This document shows, piece after piece, positions 42,891-51,696 of a DNA stretch of 64,000 nt. The DNA is from Anaerostipes rhamnosivorans. GTDB taxonomy: Bacteria > Bacillota > Clostridia > Lachnospirales > Lachnospiraceae. The stretch lies in assembly GCF_005280655.1 (NCBI RefSeq), contig NZ_CP040058.1, positions 2,828,001 to 2,892,000 of the forward strand, read 5' to 3'. The notes beneath the pieces were generated by a model. The model searched no databases. It saw only the letters and a program-made list of their open reading frames with translations, and was not told where the DNA came from. The position numbers and the translations under genes were made by a program. The first letter of the stretch is position 1. The number at the start of each line of letters is the position of its first letter.

Positions 42891-44057
42891 CTACAGAAGC
42901 TTCATTTTTTCAAGAAGCTCTTCTCCTACCGATTTTTGTCCTTTTTCACAATAAAAAAGGTTCCTGACCCTTTGTCTGTCTTCTGCAAACATATCAGTTC
43001 CGGAGAAAACCTGCCTCATCCCTTCCATCAGTTCATCAAACGTTTCGGCTTTGATTCCAGGCGTCACCTTCTCATATGGAAAATACATCTCTCTGTCTTT
43101 TTCAATATAACTGTCGTAGTCAAAATCATAGAAAATAACAGGCCGGTCCAACAGTAAATAATCAATGTAAGTGCTCGAATAATCCGTGACCAGCAAGTCT
43201 GTTCCCATCAAAAGTTCTTGGATATCCAAGGATTCCCTCGTCATATCCAAAATGTTGGAATAGCCGGACAGATCAAGTTCTTCCTGGAAATGATAGAAAT
43301 GCCTACGTATAATAAACAGTATATGATTGTCACGGCAGAATTCATCCAATCTTTTTAAATCAAAATTCTCCTTTAGAGGAAAAGGTATCCTTCCCTCCAG
43401 ACGATGGGTGGGAGCGTACAGAACCACTTTGTGCCCCTCTAGACGTTCCTTCAGCTTTTTATTTACCGGAAAAATCTGATCCCTGTCATAAAATATATCA
43501 TTCCTCGGCTGCCCATAGGTCAAAATCTGCTCTGGCGGACGGCGGAAAGCACTTCTATAGATTTTGGCAAATGTATCACTGGTAGCCACCACATATTCTC
43601 TTCCCAGGGGAAACTGCTGTATGCTCCTGCGAATCTTCTGTCCCCTGCTGTCCCAGTTCTTCCCCTTTGTATCATCATAGCCAATCTTTTTTAGTGGAAC
43701 TCCATGCCATACATTTAAGAAAATCGCTCTCCCCAAAAACGTGTGATTCAGATCACTGATCCCGTTGCACATCACCGCATATTTTGCTCTCAGCTGGCAG
43801 AGGATACCCTTTCCACTGGAAAACAGATATGCCTCATATCCAAGCCCTCTCACTTCCCTGACAACCTCAGGATTTTTTGTGATCCAGACCGGACGGATTC
43901 CTTTCATCTGGTTTGCCTCAATAAAAAGATATTTTGGATTATCGGCAAACTGCTGCCCCAGCCATGCCCCGAACACCCAGATCTTCCTGCTTCTGGGTGC
44001 CAGGCATGACAAGTACATGACCATATATTTTAATATAAGTTTTATGCCACTTTTCAT
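42891..44057 (-). CDS. CDP-glycerol glycerophosphotransferase family protein
   Basis: Protein of 388 aa, TagB/TagF-type catalytic domain. Motifs: VWHGVPLKKIGYDD (catalytic His), YGQPRNDIF, VVLYAPTHRLEGR and LLVTDYSSTYIDYLLLDRPVIFY (acceptor and CDP-glycerol binding). It adds one or more glycerol-phosphate units, or a related polyol phosphate, to a lipid-linked wall polymer. An N-terminal hydrophobic stretch (about 8-20) may dock on the membrane. It follows the GT2 gene by 6 bp. Confidence 0.9.
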   Translation of the reverse strand: MKSGIKLILKYMVMYLSCLAPRSRKIWVFGAWLGQQFADNPKYLFIEANQMKGIRPVWITKNPEVVREVRGLGYEAYLFSSGKGILCQLRAKYAVMCNGISDLNHTFLGRAIFLNVWHGVPLKKIGYDDTKGKNWDSRGQKIRRSIQQFPLGREYVVATSDTFAKIYRSAFRRPPEQILTYGQPRNDIFYDRDQIFPVNKKLKERLEGHKVVLYAPTHRLEGRIPFPLKENFDLKRLDEFCRDNHILFIIRRHFYHFQEELDLSGYSNILDMTRESLDIQELLMGTDLLVTDYSSTYIDYLLLDRPVIFYDFDYDSYIEKDREMYFPYEKVTPGIKAETFDELMEGMRQVFSGTDMFAEDRQRVRNLFYCEKGQKSVGEELLEKMKLL

Positions 44058-44063
44058 TTTATC

Positions 44064-44999
44064 TTAACCCCACAGCCACTGCATCAGTTTCCGTATATTC
44101 CCTTCCTTGAGTACCTGGTGATTCTTGTAGAAAAACAATCTGCGCATCTTCCCTTTATAATACAGGTTCCCGTAAGTATTCAACAGATTATAGTCATCCA
44201 GGCCTTTTATCTCTTCCCCATAGGTTTCAACAAATCCCTGGATCTGTTCCATGGACTTGATCATCTGTTTCCGGTAGGACTCCTTACCTTCTTTCAGCCT
44301 CTGCATCAAAAATACCGGATTCTTGGAATTCTTTGCCCCTACAGAATTATTACCATGCTGCCTGTAATACATAGTTGGTTCATTGACAAAACCAATCCTT
44401 CCGAAAATTTTTGCGATCAGCGCCGCCCAGTAGTCATGCATCAGGATCTTTCCCATAGGCAGCGGCTGCAAAAAATACTTCTGAAGAGCCCGGTTGATCA
44501 TAGCGGTGCAGCCGGTAACAGAATTTTGTACGATCAGCTGATTTAACGCAATTCTTTTGGGAATGTTGGCATATTGGAAAAAGGACTCAGCGATCATCTC
44601 CAGATTTTCGTCCACTACAGACAGGTCCGTATGCACGAGGATCGGTGTTTCCTTTCCGTACCGTTCCTCCAGAGCCTCCATTTTTTTTAATGTCTCATAG
44701 ATCTTATCTCTTTTCCAAACATCATCCTGATCACAGAACATAAAATATGGACCGTGGGCATTTCTCAGAAGATTGATAAAGTTGTTTTTGGCGCCTCCGG
44801 CAGCCGGTTCATTTTTTAAGATCTTCACCTGGTCCGGATAACGTGTCTTAAAGTCCTCCAAGATGCCCAGAGTCCCGTCACAGGATCCGTCATCGCCTGT
44901 GACAAGTCTCCAGTTTCCATATGTCTGGGAAGCAATGGATTCTAATTGAGCCTTCAAATAATCCTCTCCATTATAAGTTGCTAATAGAATTGTAACCAT
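44064..44999 (-). CDS. Family 2 glycosyltransferase (rhamnosyltransferase-like)
   Basis: Protein of 311 aa, soluble GT-A fold. It starts with TILLATYNGEDYLKAQLESI, has TGDDGSCDGT (nucleotide binding) and FCDQDDVW (the DXD-like metal site), and later YRQHGNNSVG, typical of rhamnosyl- and related transferases in wall polysaccharide loci. The donor sugar is not determined by sequence. Gap of 12 bp to the LTA-synthase-like gene upstream, 6 bp to the next gene. Confidence 0.9.
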   Translation of the reverse strand: MVTILLATYNGEDYLKAQLESIASQTYGNWRLVTGDDGSCDGTLGILEDFKTRYPDQVKILKNEPAAGGAKNNFINLLRNAHGPYFMFCDQDDVWKRDKIYETLKKMEALEERYGKETPILVHTDLSVVDENLEMIAESFFQYANIPKRIALNQLIVQNSVTGCTAMINRALQKYFLQPLPMGKILMHDYWAALIAKIFGRIGFVNEPTMYYRQHGNNSVGAKNSKNPVFLMQRLKEGKESYRKQMIKSMEQIQGFVETYGEEIKGLDDYNLLNTYGNLYYKGKMRRLFFYKNHQVLKEGNIRKLMQWLWG

Positions 45000-45011
45000 A
45001 GCCCTGCCCTC

Positions 45012-47362
45012 CTACTCCTTCAGGAAAAATAAAGAATCATCTCTTTTATCCTTTGCAAATAAATGATAGTACTGAACCATCCAGTACTGTTTTAAATCCT
45101 CCGGCAGATCGTCCAAAGTGTCAATTGTGTGCAGCTGCCTATTGGCATCCATATACACATGGGATGTGACGACCGGATACTTTTTGTGCAGTTTTAGCAA
45201 GTACTTTTCATATGGTGTCTCATCCAGGTTCAAAGTATTCACAAGGAAGGCTCCCAGATAATTAGGGCTGATATCATTGACTGTCTGTTCTTTAATGTCG
45301 TAGTTAGCCCAAATGACAAACGGTACCTTTTGTTTTCTCTGTGCACTGCCATTGTTTACTTTATTATAGAATTCAACATCCAGGCTTGGCTGGTGGTCTC
45401 CGAACATGACGATCACTGTGGGTTCTTTTACCTTTTCAAAATAACGGACCAAGTATTCAAAGGCAGAGTCTGATTCTTTCACAAGACTGAGATAACGGTC
45501 TGCAATCTCATCGCCTTTTCCGTCGGTGATATGAATCTTTTGGTTAAAATTCGTATATCCTTTGTCATATCCCCCATGATTCTGCACAGTCACATTAAAC
45601 ATATAATAAGGAGTACTGTCCTTTTCTTTTGCCTTCTCATACTCTTCAATCACTTTTTTGTAGTTTTCTTTATCAGAGATAAATCTTCTCAGCATCTCCG
45701 GTTCTTTAAAGTCCACATCGGAAAGGAAATCGCTGAATCCTAGCAGCGGATACACAACCTCCCTGTTATAGCCGCTGGCCAGATATGCTGTTCCTTCAAA
45801 GTGGTGGTAAGGCTTCCCAGCTCATCCTTTACCTGATACTGGTATGCTACAGATCCCCCCGGAAGAAACGCCATGGAACTGCCCGTCAGAAACTCAAACT
45901 CAGAGTTGGCTGTCTGACCTCCAAAGCTTGACATGTACATGTTTCCTTTGATTGTATTTTTCTTCAGGCTGTGATAGAACGGCATATAATCCTGATTGGT
46001 CTTAAAATCTCCGAGAACCGACAGATCAGAGAAGGACTCATTCATGACTGCAATGACATTCGGAGTCTGTTTTGTCGTCTTTTTCCCGGATACATTGATA
46101 TTCCGGTTCTCCTCCTCAGCCTTTTTCACATAAGGCTTCATGATCTGCTCCACTTTTTCCTCCGAGTAGCCTTCCGGCTTTTCTGCCACTAAGAACTTAA
46201 GGCTGGCTGTAAAAATCGCCGCATAGCCGTTTCTCTTACAGCTCACAGATGGGTTAAACAGCTTGATCTTGATCCCCCATTCCCTCAGACGCTGGGTATT
46301 GCTGAACACACTGATATTCACCAGCAGCATTCCCGCAAATACCGCTGCCGGTATCAATCTCTGTTTCTTTTTCAGCCCTTTTCCTGCCTTCAGCCGGAAT
46401 AAAACGATCAGAAATCCAAGGATCAGGACTCCATTCCACAGAATCGCCGTGTTGATGCTGTACTCATAACCTGCTGCCACATTGGCAGCTGTCCGGATCG
46501 AAGTAAAATCAATTGGCATGAGATCAATTCCCCGGAAAGAAACTACAAAGTAATTAGCCAGCCCCAGCAAAGACACTGTAATGATCGTCAGAAAAGAAGC
46601 AATCTTTGTCCGGTTCGTGATCAAAAAGAAAAATGCCAGCAAAAGAATATAGACCAGCAGATTGACGCTGCTCTTAAAAACACCAAGATTCCGTATACTG
46701 GTCTGATTAAACCGTTCCAGCAGAACAAACGCCAGCACCGGCGTAACAGCAAACATAGCCCTGCTCAGGTAAAGATTCCATTTTTCATTGAACTTATTTG
46801 GGATCCACAGAAGAACCGCCAACATCAAGATTGCTCCCAGGAGCATACAAAACTTGATGATATTAAACCCATAATAATGCATAGTGAGATCCGGTCTCCT
46901 GGCTGTGATGTTCTGTTCTTTTGGCATATCGACGGCTTTTAAGCTGAGATTATAGCTCTCACCCTTTTTAAGCTTTTTATTCACATCGTAGACCGTTCCC
47001 TGAATCCCTCTGGCATAGATCCCTTTTCTCATCTCAGAGGCTGGAAAATCTTTCTTCCACACACTTTTCCCGGATGAATCTTTGATCTCAGCCTGGACAT
47101 GTCCCTGAGCCGTGTCCCCTTTCGGGTTCAGATAGGTCATCTCAAAATACTTCAGTTCTCTCTGTGCTGCCGTAAACTCTAGCTTCTTCTCCCAGCCGTC
47201 ACAAACTACTTCCGTCTCCGGCGAGTCAATCTTGTACGCCTTAAATATATCTCCCTGAAAAATCTTGTACTGGAATGCCGCAAAAATAAAGTATAGTATA
47301 ATGACAGCCAATCCGATCCATTGGAAGATATGCTTCTTCTTCTCGTTTTTTCTCGTTAACAT
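45012..47362 (-). pseudogene. LTA-synthase-like alkaline phosphatase superfamily protein, frame broken
   Basis: One gene in two frames. 45740-47362 (540 aa) has membrane helices in its first 340 residues and the start of the sulfatase-like domain (VIAVMNESFSDLSVLGDF, which includes the catalytic Ser/Thr region, then SSFGGQTANSEFEFLTGSS). It ends at LTTTLKEQ and then falls into nonsense. The next frame carries on as AYLASGYNREVVYPLLGF and the metal-binding VIVMFGDHQPSLD up to 45012. At the join (about 45787-45790) the stretch expected in relatives between KEQ and the Tyr is missing, so an out-of-frame deletion of roughly 25 bp is likely. An intact enzyme would move glycerol-phosphate units on the outer membrane face. 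Confidence 0.85.
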
Positions 47363-47385
47363 GCTGTTAAACCTTTCATATAGAT

Positions 47386-47413
47386 AAAAAAGAAGAGTTT
47401 CCTCTTCTTTTTT
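47386..47413 (-). terminator. Terminator overlapping a stop codon
   Basis: AAAAAAGAAGAG pairs with CTCTTCTTTTTT around a GAAA loop. It overlaps the last bases of the CDP-glycerol transferase gene and precedes the broken LTA-synthase-like gene. Confidence 0.85.
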
Positions 47414-48578
47414 ATTGTCCTGTAATCTTTTTCACGATCTTATCTGCCGCTTTTCCATCATCCCTGCAGTTAAATTTCTCGTGATAAGCATCGTATTTGT
47501 CTTTCCACTGTACTGGATCATAAGTGAGGATGTCTTCGATCAGCTGGTCCGTATCCCTTGAAATAGGCCCCGGTACTTCATTGACAAAATCAAAATAGAA
47601 TCCTCTTAAATTATCTTTATAATCCTCCAGATCATAGGCAAAGAAAAACATCGGACGTCTTAAAATACTGTAATCAAACATTACAGAAGAATAGTCCGTG
47701 ATAAGAAGGTCAGACACCAGATAAAGCCATGCAATATCCTTTGTCTCATCAAACGTGTAGACAAATCCCTTGTATGGGCTCCAGTCAATGGACTCTGAGA
47801 CGAGATAATGGTATTTTACGATAAATACATACTCATCTCCCAGTGCTTCTCTGGCCTTATCAAAATCCAGCTTTGATGCAAACTTATATTTACCTTTAGA
47901 GTGGAACTCATTGTCTCTCCATGTAGGAGCATATAAGATAATCTTCTTATCCAGAGGAAGACCCAGCTTCTGCCTCATTTTCTGAATGGCTTCCGTATTG
48001 TCATCGTTGATCAAAATATCATTTCTTGGATATCCGATTTCCAGGATAGGTTTATCTTCAAAAGCAAAACAACTTTTAAATATCTCCGTGGAAAACGGAT
48101 TCTGTGAGATGAGATAATCCCAAAGAGCCGTGGCCCTGCGAAATTTATTATGGTAGCCTTCGATATTCTGGCTTCCGCCCATATCCATCTTATCCATGTC
48201 CAGAGCAAGTTTTTTAAGGGGTGTTCCATGCCATGTCTGAATATACATACAGGAATCTTTTTTCCTCATATACATAGGCTGCCGGCTGTCAAATACCCAG
48301 ACTCCGGCCCTCATCAGATACCAGAAATATGGAACATAATTATTTCTTATTTTTTTGCAGCGGCCCGGGATCTCGATCGTGGTATCAAACAAGAACCAGA
48401 CTAGAGTATACTCTTTATCCAGCCCCTGACGCACCATCTCTTCATATATATATCTTGGATTTCCAGAATAATTTCTTCCGTTGCTGCTTTGAAATAGTAT
48501 AATTTTTTTGCTCGTAGGTATTGCATAGGTAAATTTTTTATACAGCTTTGTTATTATTTTCTTTATTTTTTGTTTCAT
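47412..48578 (-). CDS. CDP-glycerol glycerophosphotransferase family protein
   Basis: Protein of 388 aa, a second single-domain TagB/TagF-like transferase. Motifs: QTWHGTPLKKLALD, IGYPRNDILIND, IILYAPTWRDNEF and DLLITDYSSVMFDYSILRRPMFFFAYD, all in order, and a C-terminal Asp-Asp-Gly segment (FNCRDDGKAADKIV). It likely primes or extends polyol-phosphate chains. ATG at 48578 with AAGGA upstream is preferred over the first start at 48638, which lies inside galU. Gap of 13 bp after galU. Confidence 0.92.
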   Translation of the reverse strand: MKQKIKKIITKLYKKFTYAIPTSKKIILFQSSNGRNYSGNPRYIYEEMVRQGLDKEYTLVWFLFDTTIEIPGRCKKIRNNYVPYFWYLMRAGVWVFDSRQPMYMRKKDSCMYIQTWHGTPLKKLALDMDKMDMGGSQNIEGYHNKFRRATALWDYLISQNPFSTEIFKSCFAFEDKPILEIGYPRNDILINDDNTEAIQKMRQKLGLPLDKKIILYAPTWRDNEFHSKGKYKFASKLDFDKAREALGDEYVFIVKYHYLVSESIDWSPYKGFVYTFDETKDIAWLYLVSDLLITDYSSVMFDYSILRRPMFFFAYDLEDYKDNLRGFYFDFVNEVPGPISRDTDQLIEDILTYDPVQWKDKYDAYHEKFNCRDDGKAADKIVKKITGQ

Positions 48579-48591
48579 GGTTCTTATATCC

Positions 48592-49485
48592 TTATAAATT
48601 TGCGCTGATCTCTTTGAGATAAGCGGCAACCTGATCATGTAATTCCGGGCGTTCTAAGGCGAAGTCTATTGTTGCTTTAATAAAACCAAACTTATCACCC
48701 ACATCATAACGGATACCCTCAAAGTCATATGCATAAACTGCCTGTGTATCGATCAGCCGGCAGATAGCATCTGTCAACTGGATCTCCCCGCCTGCACCGG
48801 CTCCCTGGCTTTCCAGCAGTTCAAAAATCTCTGGAGTCAAGACATACCGTCCAAGCACAGCCATACGGCTCGGGGCATCTTTCTGCTTTGGTTTCTCCAC
48901 CATATTATCAAGCTTTACAGCTCGTCCGTCTGCAGGAACATTTTTATTTGGAGCCACAATTCCATACTTGCTCACTTGATCCTCTGCCACTGTCTGCACA
49001 CCTACAACTGATGCGTGATGTTTGTTGTACGCTCCTACAAGCTGCCCAAGAGCTGGCTGTCCGCCTTTATTGATCACCACATCATCCCCGAGAAGAACCG
49101 CGAATGGTTCATTTCCAATAAATGATTTTGCACACAGTACGGCATGTCCCAGGCCTTTTGGCTCCTTCTGACGCACATAATAAATGTTAGCCAGATTTGA
49201 AATATCATTGATCATCTTCACCTGTTCCATTTTCCCTGATTCTGCCAGGCGTTCCTCAAGCTCATATGCCTTATCAAAATGATTTTCCATGCAATGTTTA
49301 TTTGAGTTTGTAATGATCAAAATTTCCTCTATTCCGCTGGCTACGGCCTCTTCAACAATATATTGAACCGTAGGCACATCGACAATCGGCAACATTTCTT
49401 TCGGAATCGCTTTGGTTGCCGGCAAAAACCTTGTTCCCAGTCCTGCTGCAGGTATTACAGCCTTTCTCACCTTTTGTGTGTTCAT
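48592..49485 (-). CDS. galU: UTP-glucose-1-phosphate uridylyltransferase
   Basis: Protein of 297 aa that makes UDP-glucose. The N-terminal VRKAVIPAAGLGTRFLPATKAIPKEMLPI is the nucleotide-binding signature; LLGDDVV holds the metal Asp; VGVQTV, MVEKPK and GGEIQLTDAI are further family motifs. ATG at 49485 has AGGAGG six nt upstream. It sits inside the tag operon, so UDP-glucose probably serves glycosylation of the wall polymer made there. Confidence 0.95.
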   Translation of the reverse strand: MNTQKVRKAVIPAAGLGTRFLPATKAIPKEMLPIVDVPTVQYIVEEAVASGIEEILIITNSNKHCMENHFDKAYELEERLAESGKMEQVKMINDISNLANIYYVRQKEPKGLGHAVLCAKSFIGNEPFAVLLGDDVVINKGGQPALGQLVGAYNKHHASVVGVQTVAEDQVSKYGIVAPNKNVPADGRAVKLDNMVEKPKQKDAPSRMAVLGRYVLTPEIFELLESQGAGAGGEIQLTDAICRLIDTQAVYAYDFEGIRYDVGDKFGFIKATIDFALERPELHDQVAAYLKEISANL

Positions 49486-49511
49486 ACAAAACCTCCTGTG
49501 CACCTTTTCAT

Positions 49512-49931
49512 TTACTCAGTATCTTCTGCTTTGCTTTTTCCCCCTAAACCTAAATCTTGTTTAATTTTCGTGGTAGAGATTCCCTCAGTTCTCGGAAGAT
49601 ATACAACATCACAGTACTCCTTTAAGAAATCAAATTTACCTTCCCAGTCGTTTCCCATGACAAAAGTATCCACATGATATTCCTGGACATCAGATACTTT
49701 CTGCTCCCAATTGTTTTCCGGAATCACAAGATCCACATAACGGATCGCTTCCAGAAGTTTCTTCCTTTCTTCATAGCTAAAATAGCATTTTTTCTGTTTT
49801 TCATCCCAGTTGAACTCATCGGTAGAAAGAACTACTATTAAATAGTCTCCTAATTCTTTTGCTCTTCTTAATAAGTTAATATGCCCCGCATGCAGCAAAT
49901 CATAAGTCCCATAAGTTATAACCTTTTTCAT
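49512..49931 (-). CDS. tagD: Glycerol-3-phosphate cytidylyltransferase
   Basis: Protein of 139 aa, the usual TagD length. It makes CDP-glycerol from CTP and glycerol-3-phosphate. The HxGH motif is in YDLLHAGHINLLRRAKELGD, and TEGISTTKIKQDL carries the RTxGISTT nucleotide-binding signature. It supplies the donor for the CDP-glycerol transferases in this locus. It lies 18 bp after tagH. Confidence 0.95.
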   Translation of the reverse strand: MKKVITYGTYDLLHAGHINLLRRAKELGDYLIVVLSTDEFNWDEKQKKCYFSYEERKKLLEAIRYVDLVIPENNWEQKVSDVQEYHVDTFVMGNDWEGKFDFLKEYCDVVYLPRTEGISTTKIKQDLGLGGKSKAEDTE

Positions 49932-49949
49932 TGTGTACCTCCATGTGTT

Positions 49950-50693
49950 TTACTTTGTTTTCTCATCATATATTGCACTTACTTCATCTATGCCGCCTTC
50001 CGCAATGATCCTTCCCTGTTCCAAAAGAATTGCTTTGTTGCACAGCCGCTGTACCTGTTCCAATGAATGTGAGACAAATAGTACTGTTACTCCTTTGTCA
50101 AACATACTCATGATTTTGGCCTCACTCTTTTTACGGAATTTTGCATCCCCAACTGACAAGACCTCATCTAAGATTAAGATATCTGGTTCAACTAAAGTCG
50201 CAACCGAGAATCCTAGTCTTGACTTCATGCCTGATGAATAGTTTTTGACCGGTACATCGATAAACTTTCCAAGCTCAGAAAATTCAATGATCTCATCTAA
50301 TTTATCATCAAGGAACTTCTTTGAAAAGCCTAGAACTGCCCCATAGAGATATATGTTCTCCCGCCCGGTATACTGCAGGTCAAAACCAGCTCCCAATTCC
50401 AAAAGAGGTGCTATCTTTCCTTTTGTCATAACAGTTCCTTCTGTGGCTTTCAGTACTCCCGCTATTACCTTCAGCAGAGTACTTTTGCCCGCACCGTTCA
50501 AACCTAGGATCCCCAGCCGGTCTCCCTTATTTAAAGAGAAATTAATATCTTTCAAAGCCCAGAATTCATTATATGAAATCTGCCTTTTTAACAACTTGAT
50601 CACATAATCCTTCAGATCGTCAACTTTTTCCTGACTCAGATTAAATTTCATGCCGACGTTTTCTACTTTTAATACTTCTTTTTTCTTTGCCAT
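49950..50693 (-). CDS. tagH: Teichoic-acid-type ABC exporter, ATPase
   Basis: Protein of 247 aa. Walker A GLNGAGKST near residue 70, ABC signature NYSSGMKSRLGFSVA, Walker B DILILDEVLSVGD and H-loop VSHSLEQV. The long segment before Walker A and the strongly conserved DE-V-L-VGD are typical of TagH/Wzt-type polysaccharide exporters. It lacks the extracellular C-terminal part of Bacillus TagH and a Wzt-type sugar-binding domain. It pairs with the permease 9 bp upstream. Confidence 0.93.
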   Translation of the reverse strand: MAKKKEVLKVENVGMKFNLSQEKVDDLKDYVIKLLKRQISYNEFWALKDINFSLNKGDRLGILGLNGAGKSTLLKVIAGVLKATEGTVMTKGKIAPLLELGAGFDLQYTGRENIYLYGAVLGFSKKFLDDKLDEIIEFSELGKFIDVPVKNYSSGMKSRLGFSVATLVEPDILILDEVLSVGDAKFRKKSEAKIMSMFDKGVTVLFVSHSLEQVQRLCNKAILLEQGRIIAEGGIDEVSAIYDEKTK

Positions 50694-50702
50694 GACAACC
50701 TC

Positions 50703-51479
50703 CTATATATGCAGAATGAATTCATCTTGTTTTTTGTAGAAGAATACCAACCCTACAATGACGCTGACAATGGCAAATCCTATCGATGCTGCCAGATATC
50801 TCATATTCATAGGCATACCAAAAACAGCCTGTCTGAAATTATGGATCAGCAAATACAATGGATTAAACTTTAGTATCCATCCAAAACCTGAGGTTAATAT
50901 TTTTTCAGGATAATAAAAGATTGCTGATGCATACATAACGATCATTAGACCAACAGACCATAAATATTCAAGATCCCTGAAAAAAACAGCCATAGTTGAT
51001 AGAATCATTCCGACACCGAACGCCGTTACTAACAATAAAAACAACGGAACAACTGCCTGCAGCATATATACAGTGGGATACACTTTTAATACAACGGCAA
51101 CTGCCACCAGTACAATCAGTGAAATTGCAAAAATAATGTAATTAAATAACACACTGGATAGAGGATAGATATATTTCGGTACATAAACTTTTTTGATCAT
51201 CCCTGCGTTCGTCCGTATGGCTTTCATAGCGCCGCTGGTAGCCGAAGAAAAAAAACTATACATTAAACGGCCTGTCAGTATATATACTGGGAATTGGGGA
51301 TCTTTATTTCCAAATAAAGTTCCAAAAACAATGCTCAATACGATCATAGTGAGCAGGGGCTCAAGCAACGTCCACAGAATACCGAGATATGATCGGCGAT
51401 ACTTTAGCTTCACTCCTTTTTTAACTAGTTCGTAAAGCAAAAATCGGTATTTCTTAAAATTTTCAATATAGGTTTTCAT
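50703..51479 (-). CDS. tagG: Teichoic-acid-type ABC exporter, permease
   Basis: Protein of 258 aa, ABC-2 transporter family, six membrane helices. RRSYLGILWTLLEPLLTMIVLSIVFG near the N-terminus and IRTNAGMIKKVYVPKYIYPLSSV are signatures of TagG/Wzm-type lipid-linked polymer exporters. It is first of the tagGHD-galU operon and is preceded by a clear promoter. With TagH it flips the finished undecaprenyl-linked polymer. Confidence 0.93.
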   Translation of the reverse strand: MKTYIENFKKYRFLLYELVKKGVKLKYRRSYLGILWTLLEPLLTMIVLSIVFGTLFGNKDPQFPVYILTGRLMYSFFSSATSGAMKAIRTNAGMIKKVYVPKYIYPLSSVLFNYIIFAISLIVLVAVAVVLKVYPTVYMLQAVVPLFLLLVTAFGVGMILSTMAVFFRDLEYLWSVGLMIVMYASAIFYYPEKILTSGFGWILKFNPLYLLIHNFRQAVFGMPMNMRYLAASIGFAIVSVIVGLVFFYKKQDEFILHI

Positions 51480-51522
51480 TTTGTTTCTCCATAAGTATAA
51501 TATTTCTAATCATATTGTTTAT

Positions 51523-51551
51523 ATTATACTATTCCTGTTTACAATGTTCAA
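51523..51551 (-). promoter_or_regulatory. Promoter of the tagGHD-galU operon
   Basis: TTGAAC (51546-51551), a 17-bp spacer and TATAAT (51523-51528), about 40 bp before the tagG ATG. Confidence 0.8.
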
Positions 51552-51599
51552 GGAAACTTTCCAGATATAACTGGCTGGCTTGTCCTATTTTCACTGACA

Positions 51600-51667
51600 T
51601 AAAAAACCTCTTTTCCTTTTATAATAAATTATACTCAATATATATAATAAATAAAATGAAAAGAGGT
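51600..51667 (-). terminator. Long-stem terminator after the 653-aa glycosyltransferase
   Basis: ACCTCTTTTC (complement at 51658-51667) pairs with GAAAAGAGGT (complement at 51606-51615). The AT-rich parts inside also pair, and T5 follows on the minus strand. Confidence 0.8.
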
Positions 51668-51696
51668 CTTAAATACTATTTTATGGGCAATTTACC

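Noticed and set aside
45740..45790. Programmed ribosomal frameshift in the LTA-synthase-like gene
   Set aside because: No slippery run or downstream structure is seen, and residues expected at the junction are absent, which points to a deletion.
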